Source of the DNA: Pseudomonas palleroniana
Lineage (GTDB): Bacteria > Pseudomonadota > Gammaproteobacteria > Pseudomonadales > Pseudomonadaceae
Length of the DNA: 34,286 nucleotides
Reading direction: 5' to 3'
NCBI RefSeq assembly: GCF_003031675.1
Contig: NZ_PYWX01000045.1
Location: 1 to 34,286 of the forward strand
Below are positions 17,309-26,300 of the stretch, piece by piece. A program made the translations under genes and the position numbers. The first letter of the stretch is position 1, and each line of letters opens with the position of its first letter. Under the pieces are notes generated by a model. That model was not told the origin of the DNA. It worked only from the letters and a program-made list of their open reading frames with translations, and made no database searches.

Positions 17309-17333
17309 ACTTTTTCTCCCTGAAATAAGAAAT

Positions 17334-18317
17334 TTAAACAATCCTTGGCCAACGCAGCGCCACCGAACCCCAGGTGAGCCCGGCGCCGAATCCTGTCAAT
17401 ACAACCCGATCACCTTCCTGCAGGCTCCCCGCGCCATGCCCATACACCAACGCCAGCGGAATGGACGCTGCGACGGTATTTCCAACCTCCGAAAGGTTAC
17501 TCACGACGCGCTCGAACGGGATGTCCAGCTGATCGGCAACTGCCGCCAGAATGCGCGTGTTTGCCTGGTGTGGAACGAGACGGTCGACGTCACGTACCTC
17601 CCAGCCAACGGCCTTCAGGATCTGCTGCACCGACTCGGTCATGTGGTTGACGGCTTCGTTGAATACAGCGCGTCCATCCATGCTGAAAAAGCTAGTGGAC
17701 TGTTGATTTGCACGCTCTTCATGAGTGACCGCAGGGGTCATTAGCAACCCGGCCAGGCTGCCATCGCTACCCAAGTCGAACCCAAGCAAGGCACCAGGTT
17801 CGGCACTGTCACCGGAGCGCAGTACGACGGCGCCCGCGCCGTCCCCGAACAGCGCCCGGGTGGAGCGGTCGCCAGGATCCAGGGTGCGCGTGAAGGTGTC
17901 CGCACCAATTAGCAATACGCTGTGCACCACACCCGCGGTGATCAACGAGCTGGCTACGGCAAGCCCATACACAAACCCGGTACAAACTGCCGAAATATCG
18001 AAAGCCATCACACCACTCATTCCAAGCCTGGCGGCGACCCTCGGCGCAGTCGCAGGGCAGGAAAAGTCAGGCGTGGCCGTCGCAAGTACAACGGCATCCA
18101 CTTGTGTCAATCCAGCACTGGACAATGCACGTGCCGCCGCTTCGATCGCCAGGTCGCCAGTGCTCTGGTGAGCCCCTGCGATATGGCGCTGGCCCACACC
18201 CGTACGGGTGCGAATCCACTCATCCGAGGTATCCAGTTCTTCGGCGAGCATGTCGTTTGTGACAATTGCCTCAGGTTCGTAGCCACCCAAGCCACAGATA
18301 ACGGCTGCACGTAACAT
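17334..18317 (-). CDS. azeH: FabH-like beta-ketoacyl-ACP synthase III of the aze cluster (fabH2-type)
   Basis: A 327-residue thiolase-fold enzyme with an intact catalytic set: C112 ('DISAVCTGFVYGL'), H250 ('LVPHQANTRI') and N280 ('SNLSEVGNT'). 'DEWIRTRTGVGQRHIAG' near the N-terminus is the standard KAS III signature. KAS III enzymes condense an acyl-CoA with malonyl-ACP; here the partner is likely the stand-alone ACP encoded 25 bases downstream. It probably commits an acyl chain to the pathway. The homologue in P. aeruginosa is PA3333 (fabH2). The start is ATG at 18317, three bases after the stop of the SnoaL-like gene. Confidence 0.9.
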   Translation of the reverse strand: MLRAAVICGLGGYEPEAIVTNDMLAEELDTSDEWIRTRTGVGQRHIAGAHQSTGDLAIEAAARALSSAGLTQVDAVVLATATPDFSCPATAPRVAARLGMSGVMAFDISAVCTGFVYGLAVASSLITAGVVHSVLLIGADTFTRTLDPGDRSTRALFGDGAGAVVLRSGDSAEPGALLGFDLGSDGSLAGLLMTPAVTHEERANQQSTSFFSMDGRAVFNEAVNHMTESVQQILKAVGWEVRDVDRLVPHQANTRILAAVADQLDIPFERVVSNLSEVGNTVAASIPLALVYGHGAGSLQEGDRVVLTGFGAGLTWGSVALRWPRIV

Positions 18318-18320
18318 TGT

Positions 18321-18746
18321 TCAGACTCCTTGGACAATCTTGGCGGCGGCTTCCACTCCACCCAGCGCCTCAAGATGGCGCAGCGGGTTCCAGAAATCGC
18401 GGTAAAGCAGAATCTTCCCGTTCCGGGACCTGATTACCGAGATGTAATCCTGCTTGAGCTTGCCACCCGACACGATAGCCACGCCGTCGCCATGGAACTC
18501 ACCGATGGCCAGGTCAGGATCGGCGGTGTCGTAGAACTGCACCTCGGTGAAGTTGACGCTCAGGTGCTCCGGGAACTTACGCATGTGCGCCCAGATGACT
18601 TCGCGCCCCTCAAAGCGGGTGTTCCAGCCAGGGGGTGCATAAGGAAACTCCAGCACGCCCTGCTCATGAAACAGATCGCACCAGCCCCTGGCGTCACCGT
18701 TCTCCAGGAGCTGCAAGCTATGAGTAAGAATCTCTCTGGCATTCAT
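18321..18746 (-). CDS. azeG: SnoaL/PhzA-B-like small protein (NTF2 fold)
   Basis: A 141-residue protein of the nuclear-transport-factor-2 fold. 'LLENGDARGWCDLFHEQGVLEFPYAPPGWNTRFEGREVIWAHM' and 'YRDFWNPL' match the phenazine PhzA/PhzB and SnoaL-like group (PA3332 in P. aeruginosa). Members act as acid-base catalysts in condensations, cyclisations or hydrations of reactive intermediates. The ATG at 18746 overlaps the P450 stop as ATGA and has AAGGAA upstream; the 32-codon upstream extension is rejected. A role in ring closure or isomerisation of the azetidine product is a guess. Confidence 0.82.
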   Translation of the reverse strand: MNAREILTHSLQLLENGDARGWCDLFHEQGVLEFPYAPPGWNTRFEGREVIWAHMRKFPEHLSVNFTEVQFYDTADPDLAIGEFHGDGVAIVSGGKLKQDYISVIRSRNGKILLYRDFWNPLRHLEALGGVEAAAKIVQGV

Positions 18747-19984
18747 CGTGTATTCCTTTTTAGTGGGGAGGTGGACGCAACGCTCAGCCCGGGCAAGACA
18801 GGAACGCTGATCAAGGCCCGTAAAAAAGTGATCGGAAGCCACTGCAATTCCGAATGGGGTACGGCGAGGGATAAGTCGGGAAACCGGTCAAGCAGCCGGC
18901 CAATCGCGATGCGCCCTTCCAGGCGTGCCAGCGCCGCACCGACGCAATAGTGCACACCAAAGCCATACCCGAGGTGGCCATCAGTGCCGCGCGTCAAGTC
19001 AAGGACGTCGGGATCGTCAAATCGGTCCGCGTCATGATTGGCGGTCAGGTTGGAGACCAGGATGTACTCGCCCTTGGGAATGATGACGTCTCCCAGCACA
19101 ATGTCTTCGATCGTAAACCGCAACATGGACGCACGCACCGGGCTGTCATAACGCACCAGCTCTTCCATAGCGTTGGGCAACAGCTCGGGCCGGGCACGCA
19201 ACTGGGCCAATTGCTGCGGGTGAGTAAGCAGCGTGACCATGGCGTTGCCGATCATGTTCATGGTGGTTTCAAACCCACTCATCAACAGTAAATGCGCCAT
19301 GCCCACCAGTTCGAGCTCCGTCAGTTGCCCGGTCTCGTCGGCGGCCTGTACCAGGGCGCTATACACATCGTCGGCCGGTTGTTGGCGCTTGGCCTGCAAC
19401 AGGCGTCTCAAGTACACCGCCTGATGATCGGCCAGTGCATTGGCATCCTCGGGTGACAACAACTGCGCCTGGCGCTCCCACGAATCACGCACATGCTCGC
19501 GTTCGGCCTCAGGGATGCCGAGCAATTCGAAGATCACCGCGATGGTCAAAGGTACGGCGAAGTCAGCCATCAGGTCGGCTTGCTCACGCAAGGCAATGGC
19601 ATCGAGCAGTGCTTCAGTCACCCGCTCTATATGCGGTTGCAGGCGCTCAATCTGACGCCTGGTGAAGGCGCGGCCCACCAGGGCCTGCAAGCGTGCGTGG
19701 TCCGGCGGGTCACAATTGAGCATGTGATGACTGAGGGACTCACCGATTTCCGCGCGCCGGATCCCGGTACGTTGAGCATAGAGCTCAGCGGCCTGCTTCG
19801 CGTCCCGCCGTACTCCGGGATGGGACAAGACTGTCCGGGCATCCTGATAACGCGTGACTAACCACACGGGGTGATTCGGTGCCAAGTGTGCAGGACGTGG
19901 TAAGCCGTCGACCTGCAAGCCGTCATAAAGTGAATGCAAGGGAGAAATCAGTTCCTCTCCCAGCCTGAGTTCGCGATCAGACAC
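18743..19984 (-). CDS. azeF: Cytochrome P450 (bacterial class I, CYP107-like)
   Basis: A 413-residue soluble P450. The heme loop is 'GYGFGVHYCVGAALARLE' with C347 as the iron ligand. The K-helix has ExxR ('MEELVRYDSPV'), and the I-helix 'LLLMSGFETTMN' shows the Glu-Thr pair with Ser in place of the common Ala. The 'HMLNCDPPDHARLQALVGRAFT' C-helix region is typical. It needs a ferredoxin and reductase, neither of which is encoded here. Start is GTG at 19984 with GGAGG upstream, overlapping the SDR stop by eight bases. Corresponds to PA3331. A tailoring oxidation of the NRPS product is inferred. Confidence 0.93.
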   Translation of the reverse strand: MSDRELRLGEELISPLHSLYDGLQVDGLPRPAHLAPNHPVWLVTRYQDARTVLSHPGVRRDAKQAAELYAQRTGIRRAEIGESLSHHMLNCDPPDHARLQALVGRAFTRRQIERLQPHIERVTEALLDAIALREQADLMADFAVPLTIAVIFELLGIPEAEREHVRDSWERQAQLLSPEDANALADHQAVYLRRLLQAKRQQPADDVYSALVQAADETGQLTELELVGMAHLLLMSGFETTMNMIGNAMVTLLTHPQQLAQLRARPELLPNAMEELVRYDSPVRASMLRFTIEDIVLGDVIIPKGEYILVSNLTANHDADRFDDPDVLDLTRGTDGHLGYGFGVHYCVGAALARLEGRIAIGRLLDRFPDLSLAVPHSELQWLPITFLRALISVPVLPGLSVASTSPLKRNTR

Positions 19985-20891
19985 GTTGCACCTCCTTTTC
20001 AGCCGGGGCCGGGGTCACGATGGGCCGGAACATCTTGTCGACCATGGCATCAGGGAGCAGCCACGCCAGCATCGTCCCGCGCCTTACGTCAGCACCGACG
20101 CGATAGCGAGTCTTGGGCTTGCTTGCCGTGAGCGCCACGAACACTGCGCCAGCCACGTCGGCAGGCTGGGTCAGACTGTTGCGCGCGCCCTGCTCGTTAC
20201 CCTTAAGAAACCGCAGATAGGTCTCGCGATAAAGTGAGGCAATAGCTTCCGGCACCGACGCCAGAGCACGCTCGCCTTCAGCCGAGATCTTGTCCCAAAT
20301 AGGTGTCCAGATAGCGCCGGGGCTTACCACTGAGACAGCAATGCCCATGGGTGCCAGCTCACGGCGCAGGGCATCACTCAGACCTTCCTTGGCAAATTGC
20401 GCTGCCGAGTAAGCCCCCAGATAGGGAATCGCAACAGAACCCAGCCCAGAGGTTATGTTGACCAGGCGCGCGCCGTTTGACTGACGCAGCAACGGCAAGA
20501 ACGCGCGTGTGACGGCAAGCTGGCCAATCAGGTTGACCTCCAGTTGTTTGCGCAGCAGGTCGCTGGACACGCACTCCAGTGGTGCCGACACGCAAATCCC
20601 GGCGTTGTTGATCAGGCCCCACAGACCGGCCGCCCCGACCCGCGCCGACACGTTGGTTGCCGCGGCCTTGATCGAGTCTTCATCGGTCACATCAACCAGC
20701 ACTACGCTGATCCGCCCTGATGGGCACTGCGCAATGAGATGTTCGCCATCGGCTTGCCGACGTACCCCGGCGATCACTTCAAATCCGCGCTCAGACAGCT
20801 GTAAGGCAGTTTCCTGACCAAGGCCAGAGGACGCACCGGTGATCAATACAAATTTGCCCTCGGTCGACAAAGGTTTGCTGCTGAACATCAT
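19977..20891 (-). CDS. azeE: Short-chain dehydrogenase-like protein with substituted catalytic Lys
   Basis: A 304-residue SDR. The cofactor motif is 'TGASSGLGQ' (18-26), 'NNAGICVSAP' follows, and the active-site region is 'NITSGLGSVAIPYLGAYSAAQFAKEG'-like (residues 145-170; shown in pieces here). Ser148 and Tyr161 are present, but the YxxxK lysine is replaced by Gln165 (YSAAQ); the nearest Lys is 168. The usual family has YSASK, so catalysis may be altered or lost. ATG at 20891 with GAGGAG seven bases upstream; a second ATG follows at once. The stop of azeD overlaps the ribosome-binding region. It corresponds to PA3330. Confidence 0.85.
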   Translation of the reverse strand: MMFSSKPLSTEGKFVLITGASSGLGQETALQLSERGFEVIAGVRRQADGEHLIAQCPSGRISVVLVDVTDEDSIKAAATNVSARVGAAGLWGLINNAGICVSAPLECVSSDLLRKQLEVNLIGQLAVTRAFLPLLRQSNGARLVNITSGLGSVAIPYLGAYSAAQFAKEGLSDALRRELAPMGIAVSVVSPGAIWTPIWDKISAEGERALASVPEAIASLYRETYLRFLKGNEQGARNSLTQPADVAGAVFVALTASKPKTRYRVGADVRRGTMLAWLLPDAMVDKMFRPIVTPAPAEKEVQRV

Positions 20892-20892
20892 G

Positions 20893-22218
20893 TCATTGCT
20901 CCTCACGAACGGATCGAGTTGGCTGATCAAGAGCGCACAGCAGCTCTCGAATGCACTCATCAGCCAGGCACTGTGCTCGACTGGCCGGCACGGCTTCATC
21001 GATGTGGGTGAAATTCCAGAACAGCCGGCCGTGGCTGCTGTTGATAGTTGCAACGAAATAGCCGTTGACTGAGATGCCCGTCAGAAACTGCGCTTGGGAC
21101 ACTTCCCAGGCACCGATCCTCTCGGGAAACGGGTAGCGCCCAATGTTCGACGAGCACAGATTGATTGGCCCCTCGGCTTCCATGAAAGCCATGAACGGAC
21201 GGGCCTGTTCCACTGAAAGCGGCGCCGCCGCGACCACCAACGTCACCAGGTTAAAGTGGTGACCCTGCTGTTTACGCTGCTTCAGGTCGGTGGTGAGGGC
21301 ACGGGCGATGTCCCAGAACGGCAATGCGGCGTCGACCACCGATGGGACGGTGGCAACGTAGGAGCCTACCTCGTCGCTACGCACGACAGGCTGCAACTCA
21401 CCCCGAAAGTCGATAGGTGAGCCGACTGTAAAGAATCCCGGCTGCCTGTCCGCGTCACGCGCGGCCGCCAATACCAATGCCGCGGTCAACGCGCCGTGCA
21501 CCGTTGTGCCTTGCTCACGGGATACGCGCGTGAGGACTTCAAGTTGCTGACCATCCAACTCTCGATGCAACAGACGGGTACGCCGCGCATCAAGTGCGAC
21601 CGCCACGCTGGGCTCAACCCGGCCAGGTCGACAAAGCGCCATCAATGCCTGATCACTTGAAGTTTGCTCGGCGAGGCTCTGTTCCGCCGCCTCGCCGGTA
21701 TACCGCGCCGGTCGCAACTCTTCCGCAGGTGCAAGCACCCGCGCGGTCCATCGCGGCGCGTGAGGGTCAGCTGCCAGGGTCAGCCATTGCTCGGCCAGGG
21801 ACAATGCCGTCGTACCATCGGCAATGATGTGCGGCACCACTACCAACAGGTCATGCACGTTGTCTTCGCCACTGATCACCACGGCGCGGATCAGCGGCCC
21901 GGTGTCCGGGTCGACACGCTCCACCAGTTCACTGGTGTTGATTACATCCACCCACTGCTCGTCATACGTACCGCGAACAGTGCGTAAGGGGATAGGCCGC
22001 ACGCAGGGTAGCCACCGAGGGTCCAGGCCTTGATCATGCTCGATCCTGGCGCGCAGCAACGGGTGTCGTACTTGCAATTCATCCAGACCACGACGCAAAT
22101 CGTCGAGCTGTACATCGCCACGAACACGCACCCGGGAAATCACGTTCAACACCGAAAGTTGGTCACACAGCCAGTACCAACGCTCCACCGCAGAAAGCCT
22201 ACGATTAACCTGTGTCAT
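20893..22218 (-). CDS. azeD: Condensation/PapA-type acyltransferase-like protein
   Basis: A 441-residue stand-alone member of the chloramphenicol-acetyltransferase-like superfamily that includes NRPS condensation domains and PapA acyltransferases. The active-site motif is 'VVPHIIADGTTALSL' with H130, D134 and G135 (HxxxDG; the first His of HHxxxDG is Pro). 'DFRGEL' and 'NLCSSNIGRYP' fit the later latch region. It could move an acyl group onto or off an intermediate. ATG at 22218 shares one base with the stop of the FAD monooxygenase gene (TGATG), so the two are translationally coupled. Corresponds to PA3329; exact role unknown. Confidence 0.78.
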   Translation of the reverse strand: MTQVNRRLSAVERWYWLCDQLSVLNVISRVRVRGDVQLDDLRRGLDELQVRHPLLRARIEHDQGLDPRWLPCVRPIPLRTVRGTYDEQWVDVINTSELVERVDPDTGPLIRAVVISGEDNVHDLLVVVPHIIADGTTALSLAEQWLTLAADPHAPRWTARVLAPAEELRPARYTGEAAEQSLAEQTSSDQALMALCRPGRVEPSVAVALDARRTRLLHRELDGQQLEVLTRVSREQGTTVHGALTAALVLAAARDADRQPGFFTVGSPIDFRGELQPVVRSDEVGSYVATVPSVVDAALPFWDIARALTTDLKQRKQQGHHFNLVTLVVAAAPLSVEQARPFMAFMEAEGPINLCSSNIGRYPFPERIGAWEVSQAQFLTGISVNGYFVATINSSHGRLFWNFTHIDEAVPASRAQCLADECIRELLCALDQPTRSVREEQ

Positions 22219-23378
22219 CACTCCACCCCCGGGAATGTCAGCGCCAACTCGTTTTGACGAGTGAAGGTGCGCTCCGGTACATAGCGAAAGTAGACATCAC
22301 GTGCAAACGTACGCAGCGGATGTTCCAGTTGCTCGACGCAGCTCAGTGCCCGTGAACTTTCAACCATCGCCCGGGCACGATCACGTCGACGATCTTCATA
22401 GGCCCGCAAGGCCGCCTGGGAATCGTCAATAGTGGCCAGGCAGTGAGCCAGCACCGCGCCATCCTCAATCGCAATTGCCGCGCCCTGGCCCAGGCTGGTG
22501 AGCATCGGGTGCGCCGCATCACCGAGCAAAGTAACTGGCCCCGCACCCCAACGCTCAAGAAATGGACGGTCCTGGGCCGGTAGACTGGTGATCGTATGTT
22601 CGGGTGTAGCCTCGATAACCGCCTGCACTTCATCGGCCCAACCGGCATACAACTGCTGTATGCCCGCTTTGCCCCGGCGCCAGTCTCGCGCCTGTTCTGC
22701 GGGCATGTTCCGAGTACCCCACCAATAGACGTTGCCGCCCCCGATGTCCGCCAGACCGAAACGCTGGCCTCGCCCCCAATAATGCGCCACGTACCCCTCG
22801 GTTATCTTGGCGTGACTGAACGCAAGCGTGGCGCGCCAGATGATGTAGTGCCAGTCGGTGGGTTTCTCCGGCCCGGCCAGGGTGGCGCGAATAGCTGAAT
22901 TGAAACCGTCGGCACCGATAAGAATATCAGCGTGTACCTCACGGCCATCGCTGAAGCTCACCACGACGCCGTCACCCGCTTGAACGTAGCCTGTTGCGGT
23001 AACGCCCAACTCAATCTTGCAGTCCGCCGTCTGTTCCAGCAGCGCCTGTTGCAGGCTGGCCCTGTGGATTGCCAGGTTGGGCTGGCCGAGCTGGCGCGAC
23101 AGGTTTCCGAAATCAATCGACCTGATCGGCCGCCCGCGCCGCGTCAGAAACCTCAAGGACTCGAACGGTTGGGCTTCTTTGAAGTCCGGGGTCACACCAA
23201 GCCTGGCCAATGCCGTGAGCGCGTTGGGCATCAGCGACAGGGCAGAGCCGACCGCGCGTAATTCCTTGGCGCGCTCATACAGTTCGACATCAAAGTTTGC
23301 CTTGCTCAAACAGGCGGCAGCCGCCAGCCCACCGATCCCGGCGCCGACGATCACGATTTTCTTGCGTTTGCTGGTCAT
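22218..23378 (-). CDS. azeC: Group A FAD-dependent monooxygenase
   Basis: A 386-residue flavoprotein hydroxylase. The FAD fold is 'VIVGAGIGGLAAAACL' (GxGxxG near 12-17), the DG motif is 'HADILIGADGFNSAIR', and the GD motif is 'VTLLGDAAHPMLTSLGQGAAIAIEDG', together diagnostic for the PHBH/salicylate hydroxylase class. A single NAD(P)H and O2 are used per oxidation. The ATG at 23378 overlaps the NRPS stop by four bases (ATGA). It matches PA3328. Related monooxygenases in pyrrolizidine pathways (PxaB, BraB) do ring-contracting or Baeyer-Villiger oxidation of the released bicyclic product, so a similar step on the azetidine bicycle is plausible but unproven. Confidence 0.88.
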   Translation of the reverse strand: MTSKRKKIVIVGAGIGGLAAAACLSKANFDVELYERAKELRAVGSALSLMPNALTALARLGVTPDFKEAQPFESLRFLTRRGRPIRSIDFGNLSRQLGQPNLAIHRASLQQALLEQTADCKIELGVTATGYVQAGDGVVVSFSDGREVHADILIGADGFNSAIRATLAGPEKPTDWHYIIWRATLAFSHAKITEGYVAHYWGRGQRFGLADIGGGNVYWWGTRNMPAEQARDWRRGKAGIQQLYAGWADEVQAVIEATPEHTITSLPAQDRPFLERWGAGPVTLLGDAAHPMLTSLGQGAAIAIEDGAVLAHCLATIDDSQAALRAYEDRRRDRARAMVESSRALSCVEQLEHPLRTFARDVYFRYVPERTFTRQNELALTFPGVE

Positions 23379-26300
23379 GGGCGATTTCCGTCGGTGTGGG
23401 AGGAAGAGGTAAGCAGCCCGGTTATCGCCGCCGCCACTGACACGACATACGGCTCTTTCATAAGCAGCAAGTGATCGCCCGGGACATCGATGACGGTGAG
23501 ATTGCCGGTGGTCCAGTGCCGCCAGCCATTGCTCGGCTCGTTGTAATGCGTGCCGGCAGCGTCATGCATAGGCTTAAGGGAAGCCGGCAATGGCCCGTCG
23601 GCACGCAACAATGCAAAGTCGCAATCGGTTACGGGCGGGCGGTACTCCATCAACGCACGCCAGTTGGCCCGGAACAGCTCATACAAGCGCCGCACCGTTG
23701 CCCGCGGCGTACCCGCAGGCAGTACACCATTGCTGATGGCGCCCTCGACGATGTGGTCCAGCTTCTCGTTCAGGCTCAGCTCAGCCGGCAACGGCTCAAC
23801 TTTCTCGTGGCTACGTTCAAACCAGACCAGCTCCCAGTAAAAGAACTGCAGCAAGGCATCATCTGATGCTCCCATGAAGCGCTCGCGATCAATCGTGATC
23901 GAGTCCAGGACGATCACTTGCTCTACCGATTGCGGATCAAGCGCCCGCAACTGGCGAGCCATCTCATAGGCGACAAACCCGCCGAATGACCAGCCCGCCA
24001 GCACGTAGGGGCCTTGCGGTTGTACACGACGGACCGCGGCCAGATATTCGGCAGCCATCTCCTCGATACTTTCGATCGGCGTACTACCCTGTCCGCTACC
24101 CGCCGCCTGCAAGGCATAGACGGGCATGTCAGCCGGCAACGCACGAGCCAGTGGCAAGTAGCACAGCACGTGCCCTCCCAAAGGGTGCACCAAGAACAAC
24201 GGCGTTCGGCTGCCGCTGGCCCTGATCGGTACAAGCGGATCAAACGCCATCACTGCGCTGCGTTCACGCAGCCGTCCGGCCAGCCCTGCGACGGTGGGTG
24301 ACTCGATCAAGGCGGCAATAGGAATATCGATGCCGAACCGTTTCTCAAGGGTCAGCACCAACCGCATTGCCGTCAGGGATGTACCGCCAAGCTCGAAAAA
24401 GTCGTCGCGAATGCTCACTTCCGGCACATCCAGCAACTCAGACAAAAGCTCTGCCACCGTGCGCTCATATTCATCGCGAGGCGCTTCGTATTCGACCAAG
24501 ACCTCTTGAGCCAGTGGAATCGCCCGCAGGGCTGCATCGTCGCGTTTGCCGCTGGGCGTCAGCGAGAAACCGTCAACCCAGACGAAAAACGACGGGATCA
24601 TAAAGTCCGGCAATTCGGCCCTAAGGGCCTTCTTCAATTCAACCAGATCGACCCTCCTCGGGTCTCCGGTCAGGAAAGCCGCAAGGAACGCGTCCGTGCC
24701 ATCTCGATCCCGGGCGACCACAGCAACGCCCGCCAGGCCCGACTGGTGTTGCGCTTGGCGCATTATGGCCAGCTCGACCTCGACCGGCTCAATACGGAAA
24801 CCGCGCACCTTGACCTGCGTGTCCGCCCTGCCGAGCCACACCACATCGCCGTTGTCCAATACGCGACCAAGGTCACCGGTGCGGTAAAGTTTGGCGCCCT
24901 CACGCCAGGGGTGAGGTACAAAACGTTCGTCGGTAAGTTGGGCAGCGCGATGATAACCACGGGCCAGGCACTCACCCCCGACATAGATTTCGCCGGTAAC
25001 CCCTACAGGCACCGGCCGCATGCCAGCATCAAGAAGCTGGATCTCGACCCCGTCCAATGGCTGGCCGATGGGCGGCAGGGCGGGAAACGTCGCGGGATCT
25101 CCCGTCAACGAGTGGAAAGTCACCTGGTGAGTCTCGGTCGGTCCGTACTGATTCTCCAGCAACAAGCCAGGCATCGCCCTGCAGAACGCCCGGATGTCCT
25201 CGGTGATGCGCAACTGCTCACCGGACGACACCACAACCTGCAGGGCATTTGGTAGCAGGCCCAACGTGTTGGATGCTTCGGCCAACCGCTGCAAAGCGAC
25301 AAAGGGCAGCAAGGCGCGCTGAACTTGATAGCGCTCAAGCAAGCGCAGCAGCGCCGCCGGATCAAGCCGTTCTTCGTTGGAAACAAGGCGCAGTTCCCCG
25401 CCGCCACACAAGGTGGAGAAGATCTCCTGGAACGACATATCAAAACTCAAGGGCGCGAACTGCAACGTGCTCAAGCCCGGGCTACCGCTGGGTACGCGCA
25501 GCTGCCATTGGGTGTAGTTGGCCCACATGCGGTGCGGTAGTTCGACGCCCTTGGGACGACCGGTGGATCCGGAGGTAAACAACAGCATGGCTAGGTCATC
25601 CATGGCCGGGGCTGCGAACGACTCAGGGGAAATGGGTGCAACGACTTCTTCCGCTTGCAAGACAATGGCGCTCGCAGCGACCCCGGCATGTTGCGGATGG
25701 GCAACCACGCGATAAGGCTGTGCCGTCTCTAGAATCAGCGCAAGTCGATGGGCGGGGTAGCTCACATCCAGCGGCACACAGACCAGCCCGGCACGCAGGA
25801 TCCCCCAGATAACGGCGATCATCTCCGGCGACCGGTTCATCGCCACGCCAATGGCGGCACCGGGATGAGCACCTGCCGCCCTTAATCGGGTGGCCACGTA
25901 ATGCGACACCTGGTCGAGTTTTTGATAAGTCCAATGCTCGTCATTGAAGGCTATCGCGCAGTTGTCTGGCTTCGCCAGAACCTGGCGTTCAAACAATGTG
26001 ACCACTCCCACCAGCGGCTCTGGAAGCGGTGTGACACCCCGTGGCGGCGCGAGGAACGCGAAATCCACCGGGTCGTCAGGTGCATCGACCACCCGCCGCA
26101 GGACATCAACAAACGTCGCTCCCACCAAGTCCGCTTGTGCACGAGTGATCGAGTGGCCATCGGTATCGACACGCAGGTACATGCCATCGCCCACGGGATT
26201 GGCGATGGCACTTATGAACAACGAAAAATTAGTCTCTTCCCAGACCTCAAGATCTCGCAACTCATGCAGTGTCTCAAGTACATGCAAGTTCACGTAGTTG

